From Corynebacterium freneyi (lineage in GTDB: Bacteria > Actinomycetota > Actinomycetes > Mycobacteriales > Mycobacteriaceae): a DNA stretch of 64,000 nucleotides. This document shows, piece after piece, positions 1 through 8,671 of this stretch. Below the pieces are notes generated by a model. The model ran no database searches, was not told the origin of the DNA, and saw nothing but the letters and a program-made list of their open reading frames with translations. Position 1 is the first letter of the stretch; each line of letters begins with the position of its first letter. The stretch spans positions 2,790,001 through 2,854,000 of the forward strand of contig NZ_CP047357.1 in the NCBI RefSeq assembly GCF_030408835.1, given 5' to 3'. A program made the position numbers and the translations under genes.

Positions 1-1
1 C

Positions 2-493
2 GGCGACGTCGCGCCGTTGCGTCACCTGATGGCCGCCTGCGCCCACGATCCCTTCGCCGCCGACGACGATCCCGACCCCGATGATCCGTCCGCCGTTCTT
101 TCGGGCGGCTCCGGTTCCCGTCGCTCCGGTTCCCGCGGCTCGCGGGCCGACGACCAAACGGAACGTCGTCGCGCCCACCTCACCGTGGCGCGTCTGCGTG
201 CCCGCGAGCAGGGCGGGCGTCGCGATGACCGCCGGTCTCACCGACGGAGCGCGTGGGCCGGGGATCGCCGTCGCGGCCGGTTCGGCGACCGTGCGGGTCG
301 CGACCTCGCCCGCCCCGCACGGCATGATGGCGCGACGTTGCTTCACGACGTCGTCCACGCCCTGAGCGTGTACGCGGGCCCGACGTGGTCGGCCACGGAG
401 ATCGAGCTGGTCAGCTCACGTCTCGGCGAGGGCCGTTCCGGCGGACCGTTGCACGAGACGGTCGCGACCATCCCCTTCGCCCCCGGCCGCTGA
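2..493 (+). CDS. C-terminal fragment of an unidentified protein (cut by window edge)
   Basis: An open frame with no stop runs in from the left edge and ends at TGA 491-493. Third codon positions are mostly G or C, as in neighbouring genes, which supports real coding, but the first two thirds are rich in Arg, Asp and Ser. The last 50 residues look more protein-like (LLHDVVHALSVYAG, then WSATEIELVSSRL). I do not recognise the family. A second frame (81-365) is also open and compositionally plausible, so a frameshift in a longer gene is possible. It converges on ldh. Confidence 0.35.
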   Translation, partial: GDVAPLRHLMAACAHDPFAADDDPDPDDPSAVLSGGSGSRRSGSRGSRADDQTERRRAHLTVARLRAREQGGRRDDRRSHRRSAWAGDRRRGRFGDRAGRDLARPARHDGATLLHDVVHALSVYAGPTWSATEIELVSSRLGEGRSGGPLHETVATIPFAPGR

Positions 494-569
494 TCTCCGT
501 CTCGCGGGTGCGCCCCTTCATCCCGGCCCACCCGCACTCCGAGGCGCACCCCGCTGCGGGGCATGCCCG

Positions 570-1637
<1,068 letters not shown>

Positions 1638-1640
1638 TTA

Positions 1641-1654
1641 TGCCCGTTCGGGCA
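1641..1654. promoter_or_regulatory. Perfect 14-bp palindrome in the ldh upstream region
   Basis: TGCCCG-TT-CGGGCA is a perfect inverted repeat about 100 bp upstream of the ldh start. On the minus strand it is adjacent to CATAAT (1637-1642), a possible -10 element. This is a reasonable operator for a dimeric regulator of ldh, but the regulator is not identifiable from the sequence. Confidence 0.4.
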
Positions 1655-1757
1655 CCGGTTTCACCAGGGGCGTGGCCGGTGACCCCGGACACACGCACGG
1701 TAACCGCTGCACGACGGTCCCGCTCGGCGACCGCGACGGCCGATTCGCCCCCGAGCC

Positions 1758-1779
1758 GACGGAAATTCATTGTTCCGTC
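1758..1779. promoter_or_regulatory. Inverted repeat just upstream of the hydrolase gene
   Basis: GACGGAA, an 8-nt spacer, then TTCCGTC, ending 7 bp before the proposed start at 1787. It could be an operator or a 5' hairpin; only its symmetry supports it. Confidence 0.3.
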
Positions 1780-1786
1780 TGACAAT

Positions 1787-3628
1787 ATGAAGAGCATGGA
1801 TTTCCTTCGCGCCCTCAAGCCGGTGACGCGGCTCCGCGAGGCGCGCATGCGCGAGGCGGCCGCCCGCGAAACCGCCCGCGCGGCGAGTGCGGGGTTGCCC
1901 ATCCGCCGAAGCGCACGTCCATGGCTGGGCATCCCGTCGAATCCCGGCCTCGTTGGCGCGGAGATCGCGTCGTGGGCGGCGTTCAGCCCGTCGCTCATGC
2001 CCCGCCCCTGGGGATCGACGGCGATGGTGTCCTTCGGCGCGCAGCTCGCCGGCCACGTCGTGGGCGTCGCCGTCGGCTACGGGTACCGCCTGGCCGACGC
2101 GCGGATCCGCCGGACCCAGCTCGGCCGGTTCGCGCCGTCGGTCGGCACGGAGAGGGCCATCGCACTGGCCTGGCACGGCTCGATGACCGCGGTGACGGCC
2201 GCGGTGTGGTGGCGGTCCATCCAACACCAGCGGTCCATCGGCGGCCTGGTGGGCATGGACGCGCTGTCGTCGGCCCGCGCGCAATTCGGCGGCACCGTCC
2301 TGGCGTCGGCGGCGTACCTGACCACCCAAGGCCTGACGTTCGCCGCCGAGTTCGCCTTCGACCAGCTCCGCCGGGTCATCCGCCCGTGGGTTCCCCGCGG
2401 CGTCGCGCCCGTGACCGCCGGCATCGTCGTCGGCGGAGGCCTGGGGCTGGCCGTCGACAAGCTCGTCGTGCGCCGGACCATCGAGCGCGTCTACCGCAAC
2501 GCGCACCGCGTGAACATGCGGGTGCTGCCGGGCCGCGCGCAACCGTGGGAACCGGAACGCTCGGGCAGCCCGTGGTCGCTGGAACCGTGGCACGCGCTGG
2601 GCGCGCAGGGCCGGGCGATGGTGTCGGACGGGCCGCGCGCACGCGACATCGCGGCGGTGACCAAACGCGCGCCGCACGAGGTGACGGAACCGATCCGCAT
2701 CTACGCGGGCAAGGTGCGCGGGCGGTCGCTGAAGTCGCAGACGGAGCTCATCATCCGCGAGATGCACCGCACGGGGGCGTTCCGACGGGATCACGTGGTG
2801 GTGCACGTGACCACCGGCACCGGCTGGATTCCGCCGTGGAGCCTGATGGCGGTGGAGTTCTTCACCGGCGGCAACTGCGCGCAGATCGGGCTGCAGTATT
2901 CGGATCTGCCGTCGCCGGTGGCGTGGCTGGCCGACCACGAGACGCCGCCGGCCGCCGGTCGGGCGATGTTCCGCCGCATCCGCGAGGAGTGGGAGCGCCT
3001 GCCGGAGGGGGACAGGCCGATGCTGCTCATCGCGGGCGAGTCGCTCGGCGGTTTCGGCGGCAACGGGGCGTTCGACGACGCAGAGGACATGCTCGCGTCG
3101 GTGGACGGCGCCCTGTGGACGGGGACGCCGCAGTTCACGCCGATGTGGAAGGAGCTCACCCACACGCGCGACGCGGGTTCGCCGGAGATTGCGCCGGTCA
3201 TCGACGGCGGGCGGCACATCCGCTTCGCCACGCGCCCGCAGGAACTGTGGGAGACGTTCGGCGGCGAACCGCTGGGCGAGTGGGAGCATCCGCGGGTGGC
3301 GTATCTGCAGCACGCGTCGGACCCGATCGTGTGGTGGGATTATCCGCTGGCGTGGCGGCGGCCGGATTGGCTGCGGGAGCGCCTGGGCCGGGACGTGTTG
3401 TCGGCGGTGCGGTGGTTCCCGGTGGTGACGTTCCTGCAGGTGCTCATCGATGGCCTGGTCAGCGTCGACGTGGGCGACGGGCACGGGCACCGGTATGAGG
3501 CGGAGGCGTTGCCGGCGTGGGCGGCGATCCTGGGCCTCGAGCTTGACGACGACCGCGCGGGAGCGGGCGGCGTGCGATTCAAGAGGATCGCGAAGTGGGG
3601 TCGGCGCAATCTCCCGCCGAAGGCGTGA
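1787..3628 (+). CDS. Membrane-associated alpha/beta-hydrolase family protein
   Basis: 613-aa protein resembling the actinobacterial two-part family with an N-terminal membrane region and a C-terminal alpha/beta-hydrolase catalytic domain (DUF2319-like). Several hydrophobic stretches lie in the first 250 residues (for example SMTAVTAAVWW and GIVVGGGLGLAV). The C-terminal half contains the nucleophile elbow G-E-S-L-G inside LLIAGESLGGFGG and a late Asp/His-rich tail. The substrate is unknown; lipid or cell-envelope esters are a guess from the family. The start is uncertain: ATG 1787 and ATG 1796 are 9 nt apart, and neither has a convincing ribosome site. It stands alone, divergent from ldh. Confidence 0.75.
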   Translation: MKSMDFLRALKPVTRLREARMREAAARETARAASAGLPIRRSARPWLGIPSNPGLVGAEIASWAAFSPSLMPRPWGSTAMVSFGAQLAGHVVGVAVGYGYRLADARIRRTQLGRFAPSVGTERAIALAWHGSMTAVTAAVWWRSIQHQRSIGGLVGMDALSSARAQFGGTVLASAAYLTTQGLTFAAEFAFDQLRRVIRPWVPRGVAPVTAGIVVGGGLGLAVDKLVVRRTIERVYRNAHRVNMRVLPGRAQPWEPERSGSPWSLEPWHALGAQGRAMVSDGPRARDIAAVTKRAPHEVTEPIRIYAGKVRGRSLKSQTELIIREMHRTGAFRRDHVVVHVTTGTGWIPPWSLMAVEFFTGGNCAQIGLQYSDLPSPVAWLADHETPPAAGRAMFRRIREEWERLPEGDRPMLLIAGESLGGFGGNGAFDDAEDMLASVDGALWTGTPQFTPMWKELTHTRDAGSPEIAPVIDGGRHIRFATRPQELWETFGGEPLGEWEHPRVAYLQHASDPIVWWDYPLAWRRPDWLRERLGRDVLSAVRWFPVVTFLQVLIDGLVSVDVGDGHGHRYEAEALPAWAAILGLELDDDRAGAGGVRFKRIAKWGRRNLPPKA

Positions 3629-3788
3629 CGGCCGGATCACGGGACCCGACGGGCAGGACACGCCTCGGCAACAATCCGGTTACGACGGCTGCGCTGACGC
3701 TACCGCGTACGTAACGTGGTTCACGTCCAGAGGGCTGGACGGGCCTGCGAGCTCGTGCGGTCACCACGACCACGAAAGGAAGCGACAC

Positions 3789-3959
3789 ATGGGAATCTTC
3801 GACAAGGCCAAGCAGTTCGCCGACGACAACCCGGACAAGGTGAACCAGGGCATCGACAAGGCCGGCGACATCGTCGACGAGCGCACCGGCGGCAAGCACT
3901 CCGAGCAGGTGGACAAGGCCCAGGACGCCGCCCGCAAGCACCTCGGCGGCGACGAGTAG
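3789..3959 (+). CDS. Small Rv0909/MT0933-like antitoxin-family protein, copy 1
   Basis: 56-aa, highly charged protein beginning MGIFDKAKQFADDNPDK and containing DERTGGKHSEQVDKAQD. This pattern matches the actinobacterial MT0933-like antitoxin family. GAAAGGA lies 8-10 nt upstream of the ATG. No toxin gene is adjacent. A paralogue (4148-4351) follows 188 bp downstream with the same opening (DKAK..F.DDNPDK) and RTGGK core. The family name implies antitoxin activity, but nothing here demonstrates it; it could equally be a small stress-related helical protein. Confidence 0.75.
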   Translation: MGIFDKAKQFADDNPDKVNQGIDKAGDIVDERTGGKHSEQVDKAQDAARKHLGGDE

Positions 3960-4011
3960 CAAAACTTCCGGGCCGAACGCCCGGCGGCGGTCGACGCCGC
4001 ACATCAGAAAA

Positions 4012-4050
4012 GACGCCCGTTTCCCGGCGATTGGCCGGGCGACGGGCGTC
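4012..4050 (+). terminator. Hairpin after the first small antitoxin-like gene
   Basis: GACGCCCG (4012-4019) pairs with CGGGCGTC (4043-4050), and an inner CCCGGC/GCCGGG extends the stem. There is no strong T-run, so it may be an attenuator or processing hairpin between the two paralogues. Confidence 0.5.
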
Positions 4051-4147
4051 GCCGCATACAAGAGACAAGTCGCGTACATGAGACAATGTGGGCATCCGCG
4101 ACGGCGCCGCGATCCCGGGCCGCGCACGACCACGAAAGGTACCCACC

Positions 4148-4351
4148 ATGAGCCTCATCGACAAGGCCAAGAAGTTCATCGACGACAACCCCGACAAGAT
4201 TCGCGAGGGCATCGAGAAGGTCGGCGACGAGATCGACAAGCGCACCGGCGGCAAGTACGCCGACAAGATCGACCGCGTGCAGGATGAGGCCGCCAAGCGC
4301 CTCGGCGATGACGCCTCCGCCACCCCGCCGCGGGACGAGCCCGCGAAGTAA
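4148..4351 (+). CDS. Small Rv0909/MT0933-like antitoxin-family protein, copy 2
   Basis: 67-aa paralogue of the gene at 3789-3959, starting MSLIDKAKKFIDDNPDKIR and carrying RTGGKYADKIDRVQDEAAKRL. The C-terminal tail (DASATPPRDEPAK) is absent from copy 1. CGAAAGGT precedes the ATG, closely matching the leader of copy 1, so the duplication probably included the ribosome site. Upstream lie two imperfect 17-nt repeats (4054-4070 and 4073-4089, both containing GAGACAA). No toxin partner is visible. A copy of the 11-mer discussed in the findings lies at 4368-4378, between this gene and msrA. Confidence 0.75.
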   Translation: MSLIDKAKKFIDDNPDKIREGIEKVGDEIDKRTGGKYADKIDRVQDEAAKRLGDDASATPPRDEPAK

Positions 4352-4398
4352 GTGCGTTACGACGGGCCGTCGTCAAGCACGAGCAACCCCGGGCCCGC

Positions 4399-5016
4399 TC
4401 AGCCGCAGGTCACGCCCGTGGCATGGACCGGGCAGTACCCGTTGGGATTCGCCTCCAAATAGCCGCGATGGAAGGGCTCGGCGACCCAAAAACGGCCCGT
4501 CGGCGTCTGATCCAGCGGCGTCACCTCCGTGGTGATCGGCCCGAACCCGGCCCGCGCCAGCCGCGGCGCGTAGGCCTCGAGGGTGTCGGCCGTGATGCGC
4601 GCCTGCTCCTCGTTCAGCGGGAACACCGCCGACCGGTACTGCGGGCCGATGTCGTTGCCCTGGCGGTCGCCCTGGGTGGGGTCGTGATTTTCCAGGACCA
4701 GCCGCAGCAGCTGCGCGAAACTCGTCCGCTCCGGGTCGAACACCGCCAGCACCGACTCCGTGTGCCCCGTCCGCGCGCCGCACACCTCGCGGTACGACGG
4801 CCGCATCGTCGCCCCGCCCGCGTAGCCCGGCAGGGTCGTCCACACGCCCGGCGCGTTCCACAGCAGCTTTTCGACGCCCCAGAAACAGCCGGCCGCCACC
4901 ACCATCGCCTGATGCCCATCCGGCCACGGCCCGCCGTACGGGGTGCCCAAAACCAGGTGCTCGCCGACGACGTGGCCGCCGTCGTCGAGGATGTCGGTCG
5001 GCGTGAATGCAGTCAT
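4399..5016 (-). CDS. msrA: Peptide-methionine (S)-S-oxide reductase
   Basis: 205-aa MsrA, which reduces methionine-S-sulfoxide in oxidised proteins using thioredoxin. The invariant GCFWG motif is at residues 43-47 with catalytic Cys44. Resolving cysteines are expected in the C-terminal GYCPVHATGVTCG, about residues 195 and 204. The N-terminal extension of about 35 residues is typical of longer actinobacterial forms. The ATG at 5016 follows a TATCCT hexamer by about 7 nt with no clear ribosome site, suggesting a leaderless message; longer upstream readings lack family similarity. sodA is divergent across a 320-bp repeat-containing region, an oxidative-stress pairing. Confidence 0.95.
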   Translation of the reverse strand: MTAFTPTDILDDGGHVVGEHLVLGTPYGGPWPDGHQAMVVAAGCFWGVEKLLWNAPGVWTTLPGYAGGATMRPSYREVCGARTGHTESVLAVFDPERTSFAQLLRLVLENHDPTQGDRQGNDIGPQYRSAVFPLNEEQARITADTLEAYAPRLARAGFGPITTEVTPLDQTPTGRFWVAEPFHRGYLEANPNGYCPVHATGVTCG

Positions 5017-5053
5017 GGGCGCGAGGATACTCGGTGGCCCGCGCGTCGGGAAG

Positions 5054-5119
5054 GGCCGTGCGACGGGGATGTTCGACGTGGCGCACGCCGGAAAATGGCC
5101 GTGCGACGGGGATGTTCGA
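5054..5119. repeat. Pair of identical 23-bp direct repeats between msrA and sodA
   Basis: The 23-mer starting GGCCGTGCGACGG and ending GGGATGTTCGA occurs at 5054-5076 and again at 5097-5119, 43 bp apart, with no mismatch. It lies between the divergent msrA and sodA genes, which would suit a regulator site, though slipped duplication could also produce it. Confidence 0.8.
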
Positions 5120-5248
5120 ACGGTCGGGCCGACCCGAATCCGCGAACGCGGGTACCGTCGCTTACGAGCGCCCGGTGACGTGGGCCACTCGCGGGCGGCC
5201 AGCCCCGGCCGCGAAGCCCGAATCACATGGTTCGCCTATCGCCCACGG

Positions 5249-5280
5249 CGAATTACGCATAACTTTCCTTGCGTAATTCG
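5249..5280. promoter_or_regulatory. Perfect 10-bp inverted repeat overlapping the sodA -35 region
   Basis: CGAATTACGC (5249-5258), a 12-nt spacer, then GCGTAATTCG (5271-5280). The right arm covers part of the predicted -35 hexamer and the start of the promoter spacer, the geometry of a repressor operator. No cognate regulator is encoded alongside. Confidence 0.6.
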
Positions 5281-5296
5281 GCGGGATGGGTACCAT
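5269..5296 (+). promoter_or_regulatory. Predicted sodA promoter
   Basis: TTGCGT (5269-5274), a 16-bp spacer, then TACCAT (5291-5296), fitting the corynebacterial TANNNT -10. Transcription would start near 5303, leaving a leader of about 37 nt containing AAGGAGG. Confidence 0.55.
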
Positions 5297-5339
5297 CGGG
5301 TGTCACAAGCTAAATCGACTTTCCAAGGAGGACTCACCC

Positions 5340-5942
5340 ATGGCCGTTTACGAGCTGCCGGAACTGGACTACGCCTACGACGCCCTCGAGCCGCACATCG
5401 CCGCCGAGATCATGGAGCTGCACCACAGCAAGCACCACCAGAACTACGTCAACGGCGCCAACGCCGCCCTGGAGAAGCTGGAGGCCGCGCGCAACGACGG
5501 CTCCATCGCCGGCGTCGTCACCGCGTTTTCCAAGGACCTCGCGTTCAACCTGGGTGGCCACACCAACCACTCCATCTTCTGGAAGAACCTTTCCCCGAAC
5601 GGTGGCGGCGAGCCGACCGGTGACCTCGCCGAGGCCATCAACCGCGACTTCGGTTCGTTCGAGAAGTTCAAGGATCACTTCTCCGCCGCCGCGCTGGGCC
5701 TGCAGGGCTCCGGCTGGGCCGTGCTGGGTTACGACCACGTCGCCGGCCGCCTCGTCGTCGAGCAGCTGACCGACCAGCAGGGCAACATCTCCGCGAACCT
5801 GACCCCGCTGCTGATGCTCGACATGTGGGAGCACGCCTTCTACCTGCAGTACAAGAACGTGAAGGCGGACTACGTCAAGGCCGTCTGGGACGTCTTCAAC
5901 TGGGATGACGTCGCGGAGCGTTTCGCCAAGGCTTCGGCCTAA
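5340..5942 (+). CDS. sodA: Superoxide dismutase, Mn-type
   Basis: 200-aa cytoplasmic superoxide dismutase converting superoxide to oxygen and hydrogen peroxide. By alignment with the classical family, the metal ligands are His28 (first His of HHSKHH), His77 (in GGHTNH), Asp161 and His165 (DMWEHAFY signature). The GGH at 72-74 and Gln122 in LQGSGW are features of manganese enzymes rather than iron enzymes. The ATG at 5340 is preceded by an ideal AAGGAGG; a longer reading from 5286 is not supported. Promoter and operator candidates lie just upstream, and a GC-rich hairpin follows the stop. Confidence 0.97.
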   Translation: MAVYELPELDYAYDALEPHIAAEIMELHHSKHHQNYVNGANAALEKLEAARNDGSIAGVVTAFSKDLAFNLGGHTNHSIFWKNLSPNGGGEPTGDLAEAINRDFGSFEKFKDHFSAAALGLQGSGWAVLGYDHVAGRLVVEQLTDQQGNISANLTPLLMLDMWEHAFYLQYKNVKADYVKAVWDVFNWDDVAERFAKASA

Positions 5943-5954
5943 GTTTCACGCCGG

Positions 5955-5972
5955 GCCCGGGGTTTTCCGGGC
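5955..5972 (+). terminator. sodA terminator-like hairpin
   Basis: GCCCGG (5955-5960), a GGTTTT loop, then CCGGGC (5967-5972), starting 12 bp after the sodA stop. The stem can be extended with mismatches; there is no T-run. Confidence 0.5.
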
Positions 5973-6229
5973 TTGGGCGGGAGGTTGCTTGACGACGTTC
6001 ATCGCGTCGCGGGTCGGCCTCTTCGTACTCCCCGGCGGTCGGCTGCAGAAGTCGGTCGTCTGGTGATGCAGCCCGTCCCTCCGTCCGCTCGTTGCGGTCG
6101 GCGGGGCGGGTTTCGTGTTTCCGCGGTCAGGCTCCCCGCCGCCCCGCCGAACCCAACCCCCGCCCCGCCGACTCTCCTCCGCCACGCCGCACCCCCATCG
6201 CCGTAACACCCCTCACTGCGGGAGTTATC

Positions 6230-6303
6230 CGACAAATGCAGCCACGGGATTTCCCTTCCTGGGCTTTTACCACCGTTCACTCGACGTGAGGCTGCATTTG
6301 TCG
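6230..6303. repeat. 74-bp element bounded by perfect 14-bp inverted repeats
   Basis: CGACAAATGCAGCC at 6230-6243 is exactly reverse-complemented as GGCTGCATTTGTCG at 6290-6303, with 46 bp between. The arms are AT-richer than the surroundings. It may be a small palindromic mobile element remnant, a long-loop RNA hairpin or a pair of protein sites. Confidence 0.75.
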
Positions 6304-6532
6304 AATTCACGGCCTACCCAGCGCGCGCCAACCCGGGATTCGCCCGTTCGGGCGGATTCGAGACCTCCGCAGTGCTCGCCGACGCCGGTTTCACCCCTTC
6401 ACGGGCGGACGAGAGCCGGCGCCCAGCAATGCGGGCGCCCCACACACCACCCGGGCACTCCCCCACCCGAGCGCGCCCAACATTGCGGCTGGAAGGGGAA
6501 CCGGCGGGCGTCGTCAAGCAAGAACCGAACCG

Positions 6533-7918
6533 TCAGACAAGCAACCCCAGCAGCAGCACCGACACCAGGCCAACGACCGACAGGATGGTCTCCATCAACG
6601 ACCACGTCTTCAACGTCTGCGGCACCGTCATGCCGAAATACTCCTTGACCAGCCAGAATCCCGCATCATTGACGTGCGAGAAGAACACCGACCCGGCGCC
6701 GATCGCCAACACCATCAGGGCCGTCGTCACCGGATCCAGCCCCGCCGCAATGGGCGACATGATGCCCGCGGCGGTGATCGTCGCGACGGTCGCCGACCCC
6801 GTGGCCAGGCGAATGAACACCGCAACCAACCACGCCGCCAGCAGCGGGGAAATCGCGGCCCCATCCAGCCAATCGCCGATGACGTCCGCAACACCCGACG
6901 CGACGAGCGTTTCCTTGAAACCACCGCCCGCGCCGACGATCAGCAGAATGCCCGCGATGCCGGCGAACGACGCGCCGACCAGATCGGACACCTCTTTCAG
7001 CCCACGGCCACCGCGCAAGCCCAGCACCGCCATCGCATACAGTGACGTCACCAGCAGCGCGACCAGCGGCATGCCCAGGAACATCAGCAACCCGTGGACG
7101 GCGTTGCCCTCGCCGCCGGCCCACACGGTTTCGACGAGCGTGCGCAGCAGCATCAGCACAACGGGAAGCAGAACGACGGACAGCGACACGGCGACGCCGG
7201 GCCGATGCTCCTCCGGCACGGGCTCGCCGGTGGTGAAGGTGTCGGGGGCCTCGATCGGGACCCACTTGGCCATGAACTTCGCGGACACGGGCCCCGCCAG
7301 GATCACGCAGGGCACGGCGACGATGAGGCCCAGGCCCAGCGTCACGCCCAGGTTCGCGCCGAGGGCATCGATGGCGATGAGCGGCCCGGGGTGCGGCGGC
7401 ACCAGGCCGTGCAGCGCGGACAGGCCGGCCAGGGCGGGGATGCCCAGCAGGATGACGGGCTGGCGGGCGCGTTTCGCGGCGAGCATGACGACGGGGATGA
7501 GCAGGACGACGCCGACCTCGAAGAAGAGCGGGATGCCGATGATGAACGCGAGCGCCGCCATCATCCACGGCAGTTTTTGCGGCGTGGTGCGGTGCAGGAA
7601 GCCTTCGACGATGGCGTCGGCGCCGCCGGATTTCACCAGCAGCGTGCCGATGATCGCGCCCAGTGCGATGAGCACGCCGGTGCCGCCGACGGTGGAGCCG
7701 ACGCCGGCGGTGAATGCGGTGAACGTGTCGGTCAGCGCGATGCCGGCGGTCAGCGCGAGCACGGCCGAGCCGAGCATCAGCGCCAGGAACGGGTGGACCT
7801 TGCCCCAGACGATCAGCGCGACGATTGCGGCGATGCCGACGAGTGCGGCGGTGATCAGCTGCGTCGGCCCGGCCGTGGTCAGCGGTTCGTCGGCGGCGAG
7901 GAGCATGGTGGCGTTCAT
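6533..7918 (-). CDS. gntP: Gluconate permease, GntP family
   Basis: 461-aa inner-membrane symporter of the GntP family, importing gluconate or a related sugar acid. About a dozen hydrophobic segments span the whole length; the N-terminus has VGIAAIVALIVWGKVHPF and the middle has the family-like GLVPPHPGPLIAIDALGANLG stretch (written in part). Its ATG directly follows the TAA of gntK (TAAATG), so translation is probably coupled. Pairing with gluconokinase fixes the likely substrate as gluconate. Confidence 0.93.
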   Translation of the reverse strand: MNATMLLAADEPLTTAGPTQLITAALVGIAAIVALIVWGKVHPFLALMLGSAVLALTAGIALTDTFTAFTAGVGSTVGGTGVLIALGAIIGTLLVKSGGADAIVEGFLHRTTPQKLPWMMAALAFIIGIPLFFEVGVVLLIPVVMLAAKRARQPVILLGIPALAGLSALHGLVPPHPGPLIAIDALGANLGVTLGLGLIVAVPCVILAGPVSAKFMAKWVPIEAPDTFTTGEPVPEEHRPGVAVSLSVVLLPVVLMLLRTLVETVWAGGEGNAVHGLLMFLGMPLVALLVTSLYAMAVLGLRGGRGLKEVSDLVGASFAGIAGILLIVGAGGGFKETLVASGVADVIGDWLDGAAISPLLAAWLVAVFIRLATGSATVATITAAGIMSPIAAGLDPVTTALMVLAIGAGSVFFSHVNDAGFWLVKEYFGMTVPQTLKTWSLMETILSVVGLVSVLLLGLLV

Positions 7919-8467
7919 TTATGCGTCCTTTTCGTCGGATTTGCTTTGCGACGGCGCGATCCCCGCGTAGGCGAAACCGGCGTCGACGATCTCGCGCGGG
8001 GTGCCGGCGAGGTCGACGGTTACGCCGTCTTCGTCGTCCTGCAGCTGTTCGAGGTCGGCGTATTGGCTGGGGAGGAGGGACGCGGGCATGAAGTGGCCCT
8101 TGCGGTGTGCGAGACGCTCTTCGATGACCGATGCTTCGCCGTAGAGGTGGACGAAGACGACGCGTCCTTCTGCGCCGCGGAGGATGTCGCGGTAGGAGCG
8201 CTTGAGCGCGGAGCACGTGACGACGGTTCCGGCGCTCGTGCCCTCGGTCGCCCGGTCGGTCATCCAGTCGCGCATGGCTTCGAGCCAGGGGCGGCGATCG
8301 TCGTCGTCGAGCGGGTGCCCGGAGGCCATCTTGTCGATGTTGGCCTGCGGGTGGAATTCGTCGGCTTCCGCGTAGGGCCAGCCGGTCAGGTCGGCGGCCA
8401 GTTCGGCTGCGGTGGTCTTTCCGCATCCGCTGACGCCCATGAAAACCAAGTGGATGAACGGGTTCAT
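7919..8467 (-). CDS. gntK: Gluconokinase
   Basis: 182-aa thermoresistant-type gluconokinase, phosphorylating gluconate to 6-phosphogluconate for the pentose phosphate pathway. The P-loop GVSGCGKT is at residues 11-18, followed by DEFHP (substrate region) and CSALKRSYRD in the middle, all diagnostic. I chose ATG 8467, which places the P-loop at the usual distance from the N-terminus; the nearest purine-rich site (TGAGGGA) is about 14 nt upstream, so a start 16 codons earlier cannot be excluded. First gene of a gntK-gntP operon. Confidence 0.93.
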   Translation of the reverse strand: MNPFIHLVFMGVSGCGKTTAAELAADLTGWPYAEADEFHPQANIDKMASGHPLDDDDRRPWLEAMRDWMTDRATEGTSAGTVVTCSALKRSYRDILRGAEGRVVFVHLYGEASVIEERLAHRKGHFMPASLLPSQYADLEQLQDDEDGVTVDLAGTPREIVDAGFAYAGIAPSQSKSDEKDA

Positions 8468-8490
8468 GATCGAATGATATTCCCTCAAAA

Positions 8491-8513
8491 GGAAAAGCCA
8501 TAACGGTTTTTCC
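8491..8513. promoter_or_regulatory. Inverted repeat upstream of gntK
   Basis: GGAAAA (8491-8496) and TTTTCC (8508-8513) flank an 11-nt centre in the promoter zone of gntK. It could be a GntR-type operator; the site itself is weak evidence. Confidence 0.3.
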
Positions 8514-8671
8514 AATGCCGCATTTCATGTGGCGATTATCACTTCGATGCGTCCTTTCCGGGTGGGGCCGGTTATGTGGGGACGCGTGCTCGAACGGGGG
8601 CGCGCGTCTTCCGGCGCCCGATGTTTCCGGTTCTCGCCCGGGCTGCGGCCGAACGGGCTAGTTTCGCGGGC

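Larger units (their letters stand above)
5943..6532. other. 590-bp intergenic region between convergent sodA and gntP
   Basis: No convincing gene. It holds the sodA hairpin, two copies of the 11-mer GCTTGACGACG facing each other (5987-5997 plus, 6509-6519 minus) and a 74-bp inverted-repeat element (6230-6303). Open frames here are short, Pro/Arg-rich and lack ribosome sites. Confidence 0.6.

Noticed and set aside
1661..3661. Long minus-strand open frame opposite the hydrolase gene
   Set aside because: High GC leaves antisense frames open. It is Arg/His/Pro-rich, has no ribosome site, and the plus frame has a real hydrolase motif.
5987..6519. A second inverted-repeat-bounded cassette like the DUF559 one
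   Set aside because: The facing 11-mers are present, but the sequence beside them shows no further inverted similarity and no gene lies between.
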